In this document: positions 51,553 through 60,871 of the stretch, one piece after another
Numbering within the stretch: position 1 is the first letter of the stretch
How the letters are laid out: each line of letters starts with the position of its first letter
Source: J051 sp040289295
GTDB lineage: Bacteria > Armatimonadota > Fimbriimonadia > Fimbriimonadales > ATM1
Direction of reading: 5' to 3'
Assembly (NCBI GenBank): GCA_040289295.1
Contig: PSLA01000012.1
Coordinates: forward strand, 3,270-67,269
DNA: 64,000 bases
Made by a program: the position numbers and the translations under genes
The notes under the pieces: model-generated
What the model was told of the DNA's origin: nothing
The model's database searches: none
What the model saw: the letters and a program-made list of their open reading frames with translations, nothing else

Positions 51553-52698
51553 ATGAGCCAGATACGACTCTACACGTCGGAGAGCGTTAGCGAGGGGCAC
51601 CCCGACAAGCTTGCCGACCAGATCTCCGACGCGCTTCTTGACGCCTGCCTTACGGGCGACCCGAACAGCCGGACGGCGATCGAGACGCTGCTGGGCAAAG
51701 GTTTCGCCGTAGTAACGGGCGAGGTCAGCACGGAAACCTACGTCGAAATCGCGGATGTAGTACGGGATACCATTCAGTCCGTCGGCTACACCGACATTGA
51801 GTACGGCTTAGACGGTCGCACATGCGGCGTCCTCGTGGCCCTGCAGAACCAATCGCCCGAAATCGCTCAAGGCGTTGACAAAGGCGGCGCAGGCGACCAG
51901 GGCATGATGTTTGGTTACGCTTGCAACGAAACCGACGAACTGATGCCGCTGCCCATCGCCATGGCGCATGCCATGATGCAGAGGCAAGCTGAAGTGAAAC
52001 GCGAACATCCGGGCCTCGGCCTGCGTCCGGATGCAAAGTGCCAGATCACCGTTGGCTACGAGGGAGGCACGCCGAAGTTCGTGCACACCATAGTCTGCTC
52101 ATGTCAGCACTCCCCGAAGATCCCTGCGGAAGAGGTAGAGCAGCGCGTCAAGCAACATGTTATCGAGCCCACGCTACGTGACTACGCGAGCAAGGTGGAC
52201 GTCGAACGCAAGATTCTGTATCACATCAACCCGACAGGCAAGTTCTCGATCGGTGGGCCTGAGGCGGACAGCGGGCTAACTGGGCGAAAAATCATCGTGG
52301 ACACCTACGGCGGCTTCTGCCCACACGGCGGCGGCGCGTTCAGCGGGAAAGACCCAACCAAGGTTGACCGAAGTGCCGCGTATATGTGCCGGCACGTCGC
52401 AAAGTGCATCGTCGCCGCCGGACTAGCTGACAAGGCGCAGGTCAGCGTTGCGTATGCCATCGGCGTTCCCGAGCCCGTTCAGGTTGTCGTAGACACCTTC
52501 GGGACATGCAAGGTGCCTGAGGAAGAGATCGAGGTGCGCGTTCGAAAGCGGTTCGACTTCACCCCCAAGGGCATCACACAACACCTTCGACTGCGCTCGC
52601 GCGAGATGCGCTACCTCCCGACCGCAAAGAATGGGCACTTCGGCAATAAGCCGTTCCCATGGGAGGACGTCTCGCCCGCAGAAGACCTCAAGGGGTAA
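51553..52698 (+). CDS. metK: S-adenosylmethionine synthetase
   Basis: 381 residues, normal length. It makes SAM from methionine and ATP. Motifs: SEGHPDKLADQISDALLDA, GAGDQGMMFGYA and GGGAFSGKDPTKVDRSAAY. All three MetK domains are complete. No SAM riboswitch is seen; the transcript seems leaderless. It overlaps the convergent nucleotidyltransferase gene by 11 bases. Confidence 0.97.
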   Translation: MSQIRLYTSESVSEGHPDKLADQISDALLDACLTGDPNSRTAIETLLGKGFAVVTGEVSTETYVEIADVVRDTIQSVGYTDIEYGLDGRTCGVLVALQNQSPEIAQGVDKGGAGDQGMMFGYACNETDELMPLPIAMAHAMMQRQAEVKREHPGLGLRPDAKCQITVGYEGGTPKFVHTIVCSCQHSPKIPAEEVEQRVKQHVIEPTLRDYASKVDVERKILYHINPTGKFSIGGPEADSGLTGRKIIVDTYGGFCPHGGGAFSGKDPTKVDRSAAYMCRHVAKCIVAAGLADKAQVSVAYAIGVPEPVQVVVDTFGTCKVPEEEIEVRVRKRFDFTPKGITQHLRLRSREMRYLPTAKNGHFGNKPFPWEDVSPAEDLKG

Positions 52699-53620
52699 CC
52701 GAATCGTCGTTCCACACAATTGAATCGTTCAGCGTGTCCGCAGCCGCTGACCCGCCGATGAGGCAGCCACGTATCGCGCCGTCGCAGTCCACGCGGGCGC
52801 CGTCGAGCACGATGGAGTTTTCGATTGCAGAGCAGCGAACCGTTGCGTCCGCACCGATTGCGACGTTCCGACCGATCGCGCCCGTTACCAGAGAGCGTGC
52901 GCCAACACGCATGCCGCCGCTGAGTAGGAACGCAGAGCACTCGAGCAAGGAGGAGAGCGTGCCGGTGTCGAACCAGTTGCCCTCGTAAACGCCGGCGAGC
53001 ACCTCCTCGCCTCGCTCAACCAGCAGTTGAATCCCGTCGGTGATCTCGTACTCGCCGCGGGCGCTGGGCTGCAGGGCTTCAATCGCCTCCCAGATCGGAT
53101 CACGAAAGAAGTAAACCCCCGCCATGGCAAGGTTCGACTCCGGGTGCGAAGGCTTCTCGACGAGCCGAGTGATGCGCTCGCACTCCACGTGAGCAACGCC
53201 GAATCGCTCCGGGTTCCGAACGGGCTTGACGAGGTTCAGGCTCGCACAGCCCGACTCTTCGAACCGCGCACGGTAAGGGGCGAGCGAACGGTCGTACACG
53301 GCGTCTCCGAGGTAAAGACAAAACGGATCGCCGGCCACGAAGTCGCGAGCGAACCGAACCGCGTGCGCCAATCCGCGCGGCTCTGTCTGGATGACGTAAG
53401 ACAGGCGAGCGCCTTCCGCCTCGTCGCCAAGCGCGTCGCGAATCGCATGCTCGCCTTCACCGACAACAACGCACACGTTGTCGATGCCTGCTTCGACGAG
53501 CCTTTCGATTCCGTAAAGAATAGTCGCTTTGCCCGCGATCGGGACGAGCGCCTTGGGGATGTGTCGAGTTACCGGATACAGTCGTGTGCCTTTGCCCGCC
53601 GCGAGGATAACGCCCTTCAT
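52688..53620 (-). CDS. sugar-1-phosphate nucleotidyltransferase
   Basis: 310 residues. GVILAAGKGTRLYPVTRHIPKAL is the NTP-binding signature of RfbA/GalU/GlmU-type enzymes; YLGDAVYD is the metal-binding aspartate region; and NWFDTGTLSSLLE is the sugar site. A C-terminal tail of hexapeptide-like turns (VGARSLVTGAIGRNVAIGADATVRCSAIENSIV) resembles a left-handed beta helix, as in GlmU or GlgC. The ATG at 53620 follows AAGGAG by five bases. It activates a sugar for envelope polysaccharide; the specific sugar is unknown. Confidence 0.88.
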   Translation of the reverse strand: MKGVILAAGKGTRLYPVTRHIPKALVPIAGKATILYGIERLVEAGIDNVCVVVGEGEHAIRDALGDEAEGARLSYVIQTEPRGLAHAVRFARDFVAGDPFCLYLGDAVYDRSLAPYRARFEESGCASLNLVKPVRNPERFGVAHVECERITRLVEKPSHPESNLAMAGVYFFRDPIWEAIEALQPSARGEYEITDGIQLLVERGEEVLAGVYEGNWFDTGTLSSLLECSAFLLSGGMRVGARSLVTGAIGRNVAIGADATVRCSAIENSIVLDGARVDCDGAIRGCLIGGSAAADTLNDSIVWNDDSVTP

Positions 53621-53681
53621 GCCATCTCCTTGAGGTAATCTACTGTTTAGCGCAATGGATTGCGCGGCTGTACGCAGAAGG

Positions 53682-54884
53682 ATGGCACACTGGGCGCTGG
53701 CCTTGTCCAGTATCACAGCGTCTTTTGGCTGCCGCACGCCGGAGCCGCCTCCGTTCCCGGAGCACCTCGCCACCTACGAGACCGAGACACCTAATGTAGG
53801 GTTCGACTTGATGAGGCAGGCGGGAGAGCGAGCGTTCCGCGACGGGGACGCCCTGCTCCATCGCACCCACTGGACGCCGGGCCTGCGTGCACAGGCAATC
53901 GCGAAGGTGCAACCCGCGCTCGACCTCCTGCGTCGTGCCCACCGCGAAGCGTTCGAGTTCGTTTACTCCCCTCAGCCGCCACTGAGCGAAAATTCTGCGC
54001 GGACCGGCTGGCGATTCCTGGGAACGACGCTCGTGTGGTCCGCGCTAGAGGCTCTCGAAAGGGGCGACGGGGACCAGGCGGTTAGCGACATCCTTACTGT
54101 GCTTCGGCTCGCCTGGGACCTGTTCGGCGGCGACGCAATCGATGCGAACCTTGGGTACACGCTAATCCGGCGCGTGCAGTCCTCTCTGTGGGAGGCACAT
54201 GCAAGCTTTTCTCCGCAACAGTTGTTGAGGCTGTCGACCGGCATAGAGCGGATTCTCGATCGCGCGCCATCGGTTCACCAGACGCTTCGACACGAGGAGG
54301 CCGCGATGCTTGCAGCGGTACAACTGATCCAGGATGCCTTTCTCGATGGAGGACTCAACGAGGTAGCGGACACGCTGCAGCAGAATACCGCGCCCGCCTT
54401 CGACTATCTGAAGGAACTGCGTAACAGACCTCAGGAAAAACAAGTCGAGTACTTCCGGCGCTTTGCCCAGGAGGCGCGAGACCGAATCCGTGCGCTGCAC
54501 ACAATTGCTTCGGAGGACACTTCCCAGTGGCGGCCTGCCGAGGCGCCAACCGGCGAGCGGCCCTGGAAGCGCCTGGCTGCGCAGTTCTTCGGTGCGTCGG
54601 ACAGGATTCTCGACGAGTATCTGTATTCGCTCGCTGTAACCCGCCTCATCGCGGTGGATGCTGCGCTGCTGGCTCGGCTGAGGGCGGGACAGCGCCTTCC
54701 CGCCTCCCTCGACAACCTGCCGCAGCTACTTCGCACTGATCCGTACTCAGGAAGGGAGTTCCTTTATCACAACCTCGCCGTCGGCTATGACCTGTACAGC
54801 GTGGGAGAGAACCGTAAGGACGACAGGGGACTGCAGGCGCCAGGTGGAGAGCTGGGCGACATTGTCGCGCCGCCTCGCTCGTGA
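53682..54884 (+). CDS. hypothetical lipoprotein with C-terminal pseudopilin-like tail
   Basis: 400 residues. Signal peptide MAHWALALSSITASFGC suggests a lipoprotein with Cys17. The middle is helical with no recognised family. The end (LYHNLAVGYDLYSVGENRKDDRG) is the short motif also seen at the C-terminus of type II pseudopilins and planctomycete-type exported proteins. The ATG at 53682 is preferred to an ATG nine codons upstream. It starts a co-directional series that runs to clpB. Confidence 0.7.
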   Translation: MAHWALALSSITASFGCRTPEPPPFPEHLATYETETPNVGFDLMRQAGERAFRDGDALLHRTHWTPGLRAQAIAKVQPALDLLRRAHREAFEFVYSPQPPLSENSARTGWRFLGTTLVWSALEALERGDGDQAVSDILTVLRLAWDLFGGDAIDANLGYTLIRRVQSSLWEAHASFSPQQLLRLSTGIERILDRAPSVHQTLRHEEAAMLAAVQLIQDAFLDGGLNEVADTLQQNTAPAFDYLKELRNRPQEKQVEYFRRFAQEARDRIRALHTIASEDTSQWRPAEAPTGERPWKRLAAQFFGASDRILDEYLYSLAVTRLIAVDAALLARLRAGQRLPASLDNLPQLLRTDPYSGREFLYHNLAVGYDLYSVGENRKDDRGLQAPGGELGDIVAPPRS

Positions 54885-54900
54885 AAGGTACACTTGCTAC

Positions 54901-55341
54901 GTGCCTGGTGCGGTTGTTCAAGTGCTGTTGAAGCGGCAGAAGGGCGAGGGCACCGTACCGGTGGACGCGCTCGAGTTGGTGCAGGAGAAGGGCATCCTCG
55001 GTGACCTGCACTTTGACGAAGGGGGCAAATCCCGCGGACAGCTCCTGCTCCTGGACGTGAACGGCGTTGCCGAGGAGCGCTGGCAGCCGGGCACCCTCAG
55101 GGAGCAGATAGCGGTCGACTTCCCCTCCCTCCAGTCGCTTGAACCGGGCACGCTTTTGAGAGTCGGAGGCGCGGTCGTGGAGATTACAATGGACTGCACA
55201 CCTTGCTTAACGATGGCGAGCTACGTGGGCGAAGATGGCAAGGCTTTCGTTAAACGAATGATTGGCAGGCGCGGTATGCTTGCGAGAGTCAAAGAGTCCG
55301 GAACCGTCCGTCCAGGGGATCCTGTCGAAGTATGCAAGTGA
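54901..55341 (+). CDS. MOSC-domain protein
   Basis: 146 residues. The MOSC fold is shown by LELVQEKGILGDLHFDEGG, LRVGGAVVEITMDCTPC (the conserved Cys region) and GRRGMLARVKESGTVRPGD. MOSC proteins bind molybdenum cofactor or sulfur carrier groups, which fits the molybdenum enzyme at 3.5-7.5 kb. The GTG at 54901 is chosen as the family start; there is a weak GAAAGG upstream. It overlaps the next gene by 10 bases. Confidence 0.82.
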   Translation: MPGAVVQVLLKRQKGEGTVPVDALELVQEKGILGDLHFDEGGKSRGQLLLLDVNGVAEERWQPGTLREQIAVDFPSLQSLEPGTLLRVGGAVVEITMDCTPCLTMASYVGEDGKAFVKRMIGRRGMLARVKESGTVRPGDPVEVCK

Positions 55342-55670
55342 GCGAAGAGCAGGAACGAACACCGGTCGCACAGAAGTTGGGGAGCGACTTGTTCGGCGCC
55401 GTGCTCGGCGCGCTCACCTTTTTGCTCGGCATCGCGCTGCTTGTGTTCACCTTCCTACGGTCGGCGGAGATGTTCCTCAACCCGAATCAGATCGTCAGCA
55501 CCAACCCTGGCGAGCAGCAAGACGTGACGGAGATCGGCGTTCGCTTCGGAACGGTCGTATTCCAAATCGGGCTGTTGATGGTCATGAGCATCGTCGGTGC
55601 CATCATTAGCACGCGAGGGATTCACATGTACCTCGCGGCGAGAAGGCTCGCAGGAGACGGTAAAGAGTGA
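55332..55670 (+). CDS. hypothetical two-span membrane protein
   Basis: 112 residues with two transmembrane segments (about 20-42 and 77-98) and a short loop. I do not recognise a family. The ATG lies within the end of the MOSC gene, and its stop overlaps the next gene start as GTGA (55667-55670). The tight packing makes it a real gene. Confidence 0.72.
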   Translation: MQVSEEQERTPVAQKLGSDLFGAVLGALTFLLGIALLVFTFLRSAEMFLNPNQIVSTNPGEQQDVTEIGVRFGTVVFQIGLLMVMSIVGAIISTRGIHMYLAARRLAGDGKE

Positions 55671-56470
55671 TTGACACGCAGATCGCACGGGCAGTGCTTG
55701 CAGCTCTGGTTTCTACTTCCGCCTTCCTCGCCCTCGGATGCAGCGATCGCAAGGGGAAGCAACCAGAGGCGCCGCCCGTAGCCGTCGAGTACACCGATTT
55801 GCCCAGTTATGTCGGAAAGCGGGTCGTCGTGAGGGCTTGGGTTCTTGGCCATGGGGATGCGTTTCGCACGCCAGGCGAGCCCGACGACTTCTACTTTCTT
55901 CTGGTTCCGGATGCCGAGGTGGACTGGAAAGCGTTTTTCGGAGACTATGAAGGTCTCAAGCGCCTCGTAGCAGAGCTGGCTGACGGAGACCACGCGAGTC
56001 GGGCCGATGCCAAACACGTGGCGGCGTTTTCCAAACTACAGATCGCACTCCAAACGTGGCGCGGACTCATCCTTGGGCAAGAGGCGCGGGACGACGTTAC
56101 TACTTGGGGGTGCTTTAGCCAGAATGTTATCGAAGGCGACTTCTCGGCGATTCCCGATGGCCCGCTGGTACTCGTAACACCGACACGGGGTGAGTTGCTC
56201 GACAGCGCAACTCGCCTGCTTAGAGACTACGAAGCGATCGAGCGTTCGGCGGAGGTCGAGGCGACCGGCACTCTTGTCCGCACAGGTGGTTCGACCTTAG
56301 GCGAAAACTCTAAGCCGCCGCCCGCGGTGCTGTCGAAGAAACCGTTCCTGCTCCATGTCGAGTCGTTCAAGGTTCTTCGAAGGGCGAGGGATATGCTAAA
56401 GGATCAGCCTTCGGTCGGCGCCGCTCCGCTCGCGCAGCCGGAAGGAGAGCGGCAGGGCGGCAAACAATGA
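55667..56470 (+). CDS. hypothetical lipoprotein
   Basis: 267 residues, GTG start overlapping the previous stop. A signal peptide ends in lipobox FLALGC. The N-terminal mature part (YVGKRVVVRAWVLGHG, then DDFYFLLVPDAE) resembles an OB-like or NlpE-type small beta domain, but I do not recognise a family. It overlaps trpG by four bases (ATGA). Confidence 0.72.
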   Translation: MIDTQIARAVLAALVSTSAFLALGCSDRKGKQPEAPPVAVEYTDLPSYVGKRVVVRAWVLGHGDAFRTPGEPDDFYFLLVPDAEVDWKAFFGDYEGLKRLVAELADGDHASRADAKHVAAFSKLQIALQTWRGLILGQEARDDVTTWGCFSQNVIEGDFSAIPDGPLVLVTPTRGELLDSATRLLRDYEAIERSAEVEATGTLVRTGGSTLGENSKPPPAVLSKKPFLLHVESFKVLRRARDMLKDQPSVGAAPLAQPEGERQGGKQ

Positions 56471-57051
56471 TGCGCATCCTGCTGGTCGATAACTACGACA
56501 GCTTTACCTACAACCTCGCTCAGTACGTCTGGTCGCTTGGCGTGGAAGCTGAGGTGTGGAGGAACGATGAGATTACCGTCCAGGAGGCGCTCGACCGAGA
56601 GTATGCCGGCATCCTCCTGTCGCCGGGGCCGTGTACGCCAGATAAGGCAGGCATTTGCGAAGACCTCGTGCGCGCCTCAGCAGAAAAGGTGCCTCTGTTC
56701 GGTGTGTGTCTTGGAATGCAGGCTATTGGCGAGGCGTTCGGAGGGCGGATCATCCCTGCGCAGCGAATCCTTCACGGCAAACGGTCCCGAATCGAGCACG
56801 ACGGGGAAGGCGTCTTCCACGGCATCCCTTCGCCGTTCAGCGCGATCCGCTACCACAGCCTTGCGGTTGAGCGCTCTTCTCTCCCGCCGGAGCTGCGGGT
56901 TACTGCCAAAGCGGAGGACGGTGAGATTATGGGGTTGAGGCACGCTTCCCTGTCGGTCGAGGGTGTCCAGTTCCACCCGGAGAGCATCGGTAGCGAGCAC
57001 GGGATGCGGCTGGTGGAGAACTGGGTCCGCTCCATCCTGGGCGGGCGGTGA
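56467..57051 (+). CDS. trpG: anthranilate/aminodeoxychorismate synthase glutamine amidotransferase
   Basis: 194 residues. The TrpG/PabA signature is unmistakable: LLVDNYDSFTYNLAQY, SPGPCTPDKAGI, nucleophile Cys in FGVCLGMQAIGEAFGG, and VQFHPESI. It provides ammonia to TrpE or PabB for anthranilate or aminodeoxychorismate; it may serve both. No trpE or pabB is next to it; it overlaps a lipoprotein gene as ATGA. The symbol trpG is used, with pabA as the equal alternative. Confidence 0.92.
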   Translation: MMRILLVDNYDSFTYNLAQYVWSLGVEAEVWRNDEITVQEALDREYAGILLSPGPCTPDKAGICEDLVRASAEKVPLFGVCLGMQAIGEAFGGRIIPAQRILHGKRSRIEHDGEGVFHGIPSPFSAIRYHSLAVERSSLPPELRVTAKAEDGEIMGLRHASLSVEGVQFHPESIGSEHGMRLVENWVRSILGGR

Positions 57052-57073
57052 AACCGGAACGGGGAGCAGGCGG

Positions 57074-57079
57074 TATGCT
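57074..57079 (+). promoter_or_regulatory. -10 of a leaderless transcript for the exported protein at 57086
   Basis: TATGCT ends six bases before the ATG at 57086. It allows the gene to be expressed apart from the trpG transcript. Confidence 0.4.
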
Positions 57080-57085
57080 GGTGAT

Positions 57086-57790
57086 ATGCGGAAGATGCTC
57101 TTTCTGACTGCGGCGCTTGCCGCCCTTTCGACTCAAGGCGCTCAAGACTCTGCGCGCATCCAGTGGAAGCCCAAGGCGGGCGACACCGCCACGTATTCCA
57201 TACAAGTCGCCGTGAGCATGCAAGGGATGAACGTCGAAATCGGCCTACGCTCGACGTCCAAGGTCCTTGAACTTACCGCCGATACGGTCAAACTCGAAGT
57301 GACCCAGCAGATGGTGGAGCTCAAACAGAACGGCGAGAACATGGCGGATCTGATCCCGCCTAACACCTCAAAGACGATCTACACGGTGCGCCGGGACGGA
57401 GAGATCTTTTTATTATGCACCACCTACGGTCAGGGCATGGAACAACCGCGACTCGAGGAGGTGTTCCGCTTCATATATCCGAACAGGGAGGTTAAGTTAG
57501 GTGAGACGTGGACAAGGACGCGTACCGCCGACAAGGACAAGGGGACGCTTGCATCCAAAACCATGTTTACGTTCCTCGGTTCGGAGGACCTCGACGGCGC
57601 TCCTACCCATAAGGTGAAGATGTCCTTCACGGAGACCGAGGGCTCGACGCCCATGACTTTCGAGGCGACCGTCTGGCTCTCCTCCGAGAACGGCGACATG
57701 CTCAAGATGGATGGTCTGTTGCGGAACGTGCCGTTCGACCCGACCATGCCCCCGGCAGACGCGACCATCAAGGTGAGCCGGGTCAAGTAG
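57086..57790 (+). CDS. hypothetical exported protein (DUF6263-like)
   Basis: 234 residues. Signal peptide (MRKMLFLTAALAALSTQGAQ). The mature part begins IQWKPKAGDTATYSIQVAVSMQG, a pattern found in DUF6263-type exported beta proteins. It has two beta-rich halves with KLEVTQQMVELKQNGE and KVKMSFTETEGSTPM. The function is unknown. The ATG at 57086 is the only start that gives the signal peptide. Confidence 0.75.
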   Translation: MRKMLFLTAALAALSTQGAQDSARIQWKPKAGDTATYSIQVAVSMQGMNVEIGLRSTSKVLELTADTVKLEVTQQMVELKQNGENMADLIPPNTSKTIYTVRRDGEIFLLCTTYGQGMEQPRLEEVFRFIYPNREVKLGETWTRTRTADKDKGTLASKTMFTFLGSEDLDGAPTHKVKMSFTETEGSTPMTFEATVWLSSENGDMLKMDGLLRNVPFDPTMPPADATIKVSRVK

Positions 57791-57981
57791 CCTAGGGCGC
57801 CAGAGGGCCAAGAAGCGGGACCGGCGCTCGCGAGTACGCACACGCGACCCATCGCGGAGGCGGTTGGCGTTCGCGAGCTTCCGCCCTTATGGGGGCCGAC
57901 CGATTGAAGTTGGAACCTTTTTGCCGGGCGCCGCGTTATTGTAGTCAGGAGGCTAAGAATACTTGACATCCAGAGGCTCAT

Positions 57982-60636
57982 ATGCGATTCGATAAACTGA
58001 CCTTGAAGGCTCAGGACGCGATCCGCGACGCTCAGGCGGTCGCGGAGCGGTACTCGCACAGTGAAATTGACGCCGAGCACCTTTTGCTCGCGATGCTGGA
58101 ACAAGCGGAAGGCATCGCCCGGCCCGTAATCGAGAAGGTGGGCGGAATACCCGAGGTGGTACGCCGCGACGTCGAACAGCAGCTGGATCAGCGCCCAAAG
58201 GTGCAGGGGGCGGCAAGCCTCGGCAGCGTCCTCTCGCAGCGACTGCGCGCCACGCTCGACCGGGCGTTCGCGGAAGCTGAGCGGATGGAAGACGAGTATG
58301 TCAGTGTTGAGCACCTGCTCATCGCGCTCGCCGAGGACACGCACGGCTTTTGCGGTCGTGCTCTGCGGGCGCAGGGCGCTGACCCCGAGAGCCTCCGCCG
58401 GGCCATTATCGAGATTCGCGGCGGTCGTCGCGTTACGGACCAAACGCCCGAAGAGAAGTATCAAGCGCTCGAAAAGTACGGACGCGACTTAACCGACATG
58501 GCGAAGAAGGGCAAGCTTGACCCGGTTATCGGAAGGGACGAGGAGATTCGGCGCGTCATTCAGGTCCTCAGCCGAAGAACCAAGAACAATCCGGTGCTTA
58601 TCGGCGAGCCTGGGGTGGGGAAGACGGCCATCGCCGAAGGTCTCGCGCAACGCATCGTCGCCGGCGATGTACCTGAGGGGCTACGAAACAAGCGAGTGGT
58701 TGCGCTGGATCTTGGGGCGCTTGTGGCCGGCGCCAAGTACCGAGGCGAGTTTGAAGAGAGGCTGAAGGCAGTTCTGGAGGAGATCAAGAACGCCGCCGGC
58801 GAAATCATCCTCTTCATTGACGAAATGCACACGCTGGTCGGGGCGGGTCGCGCGGAAGGCTCGATGGATGCGGCGAACATGCTCAAGCCGATGCTGGCAA
58901 GGGGTGAACTTCGCTGCGTCGGCGCAACGACGCTGGACGAATATCGTCAGCATGTGGAGAAGGATGCCGCATTGGAGCGACGCTTTCAACCGGTGTTCGT
59001 TGACGAGCCCAGCGTTGAAGACACGATTGCGATCCTGCGCGGCTTAAAAGAGCGCTACGAGGTGCATCATGGCGTCCGCATCACCGACAGCGCGCTCGTT
59101 GCGGCCGCGATGCTCAGCGACAGGTACATCACGGATCGGCATCTTCCTGACAAGGCGATCGACCTTGTGGACGAGGCCGCCAGCCGTCTCCGTATCGAGA
59201 TTGACAGCGTTCCATTCGAGATTGACGAACTGGACAGGCGCATGGCGCAGCTCGAAATTGAGCGCACTGCGCTGAAGAAGGAGGACGATCCAAGCGCAAA
59301 GGAGAGGCTCAAGCGCATCGACGAAGAGTTGAGCAACATCGCAGAGGAACGCTCCCGTCTCGCTGCAAAGTGGCAGAGCGAGAAGGAGAAGATCGCACAG
59401 ATTCGCGAACTGAAGCAGCGCATCGAGGAGGCGCGTACGCAACTGGAGCACGCCGAGCGCGAGCAGGACTGGGAACGCGCCGCGCAAATTCAGCATGGAG
59501 AGCTTCCGGCATTGATTGCAGAACTGCGGAAGCAGGAGAGCGAACTGGCGCAAATCCAAAAGGACGGCAAGATTCTCAAAGAAGAGGTGGACGACGAGGA
59601 CGTAGCCGAGGTCGTGTCAAAGTGGACAGGAATCCCCGTATCCCGTCTCGTCGAGGGGGAGATGGAGAAGTTGCTCAAGATGGAGGAGCGCCTTCATAAG
59701 CGCGTGGTTGGGCAGGACGAGGCGATACGCGCGGTTGCCGACGCAGTGAGGCGATCTCGCTCCGGCATCGCTGATCCAAACCGTCCAATCGGTTCTTTCC
59801 TGTTCCTCGGCCCGACCGGCGTCGGCAAGACGGAGTTGGCGCGGGCGCTCGCCGAGTTTCTGTTCGACGACGAACGCAACATGGTGCGCATAGACATGAG
59901 CGAATACCAAGAGAAGCACAACGTCTCGCGGCTCATAGGCGCGCCGCCCGGTTACGTCGGCTATGAGGAAGGTGGGCAACTGACCGAGGCCGTTCGGCGC
60001 AGGCCGTATAGCGTTGTGTTGCTCGACGAGATCGAGAAAGCACACCCCGAGGTATTCAATGTGTTGCTGCAACTACTTGACGACGGTCGCCTAACCGACG
60101 GACACGGACGCACAGTTGATTTTCGGAACACCGTGGTCATCATGACCAGCAACCTCGGATCGGGCGAGTTCGATGACCTTTCCATCGGAGCGAACGAGCG
60201 AGCAAAGGACCGAATGCTCGCGAAGGTGCGGGAGCACTTCCGCCCCGAGTTCATTAACCGTATTGACGACATCGTAGTGTTCCACCCGCTCAGCGCGGAG
60301 CTCATCAAGCGGATCGTGGACATCCAACTCGAACGCTTGAGCGACCGCCTACGCGAGCGCAGAATTGAGATTTACCTTACCGACTGCGCGCGCGAGCAAC
60401 TCGCAATCGAGGGATACGACCCGACATACGGAGCGCGCCCGCTGAAACGCGCGATTCAAAGAGAGATTCTCAACCCGCTTGCCAAGCACATCCTGGAGGG
60501 CAAGATCAAAGACGGCGACCGCGTCCTGGTGGACCACCGGGATGGGGCGTTTACCTTCGAGACCGCGGCCGAGGGCGCTCCGAGCGTTGAATCGAGGAGC
60601 CTAGGGTCTGCGCCAAGCGTAGAAGGAAGCATATGA
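57982..60636 (+). CDS. clpB: ATP-dependent chaperone ClpB
   Basis: 884 residues, full-length Hsp100 disaggregase. N-terminal double Clp repeats (1-145), NBD1 with GEPGVGKT and DEMHTLVGAG, the M-domain coiled coil (about 400-530), and NBD2 with GPTGVGKTELARALAEFLFDDE (Walker A about 610-618) and DEIEKAHPEVFN. The M-domain and lack of the ClpP-binding IGF loop mark it as ClpB rather than ClpC/ClpA. No CIRCE element is seen upstream. Its stop overlaps a small membrane protein gene (ATGA). Confidence 0.95.
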   Translation: MRFDKLTLKAQDAIRDAQAVAERYSHSEIDAEHLLLAMLEQAEGIARPVIEKVGGIPEVVRRDVEQQLDQRPKVQGAASLGSVLSQRLRATLDRAFAEAERMEDEYVSVEHLLIALAEDTHGFCGRALRAQGADPESLRRAIIEIRGGRRVTDQTPEEKYQALEKYGRDLTDMAKKGKLDPVIGRDEEIRRVIQVLSRRTKNNPVLIGEPGVGKTAIAEGLAQRIVAGDVPEGLRNKRVVALDLGALVAGAKYRGEFEERLKAVLEEIKNAAGEIILFIDEMHTLVGAGRAEGSMDAANMLKPMLARGELRCVGATTLDEYRQHVEKDAALERRFQPVFVDEPSVEDTIAILRGLKERYEVHHGVRITDSALVAAAMLSDRYITDRHLPDKAIDLVDEAASRLRIEIDSVPFEIDELDRRMAQLEIERTALKKEDDPSAKERLKRIDEELSNIAEERSRLAAKWQSEKEKIAQIRELKQRIEEARTQLEHAEREQDWERAAQIQHGELPALIAELRKQESELAQIQKDGKILKEEVDDEDVAEVVSKWTGIPVSRLVEGEMEKLLKMEERLHKRVVGQDEAIRAVADAVRRSRSGIADPNRPIGSFLFLGPTGVGKTELARALAEFLFDDERNMVRIDMSEYQEKHNVSRLIGAPPGYVGYEEGGQLTEAVRRRPYSVVLLDEIEKAHPEVFNVLLQLLDDGRLTDGHGRTVDFRNTVVIMTSNLGSGEFDDLSIGANERAKDRMLAKVREHFRPEFINRIDDIVVFHPLSAELIKRIVDIQLERLSDRLRERRIEIYLTDCAREQLAIEGYDPTYGARPLKRAIQREILNPLAKHILEGKIKDGDRVLVDHRDGAFTFETAAEGAPSVESRSLGSAPSVEGSI

Positions 60637-60821
60637 AAGCGATTGTTTGGACTCTTCGGGGGCTTTTCGTCGCTGCGCTCGGAGTTGCCCTCTTCGGCGG
60701 AATGATCGGGTCTGAGTGGCAGCGGTTTGGCATTGTCGCCGCCGTGGTGCTACTTGTCGTGTTGCTCGTCGTTCGTTGGGTCGATCTGGCCCGGCGGAAA
60801 CAGTCCCCTGCGTACCTGTGA
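60633..60821 (+). CDS. small membrane protein coupled to clpB
   Basis: 62 residues with two hydrophobic segments (about 7-25 and 33-48). No family recognised. The ATG overlaps the clpB stop by four bases, so it is translationally coupled. Coupling to clpB suggests a stress-related membrane role, but nothing in the sequence shows which. Confidence 0.65.
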   Translation: MKAIVWTLRGLFVAALGVALFGGMIGSEWQRFGIVAAVVLLVVLLVVRWVDLARRKQSPAYL

Positions 60822-60871
60822 CTCACTTGCGAGGCTATAGCCGCCGTGAGCGGCTATGAGATTGGGAAGCC

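Noticed and set aside
57791..57981. CIRCE or other heat-shock operator upstream of clpB
   Set aside because: No TTAGCACTC-N9-GAGTGCTAA-like inverted repeat is present in this 191-bp interval; only weak promoter-like strings.
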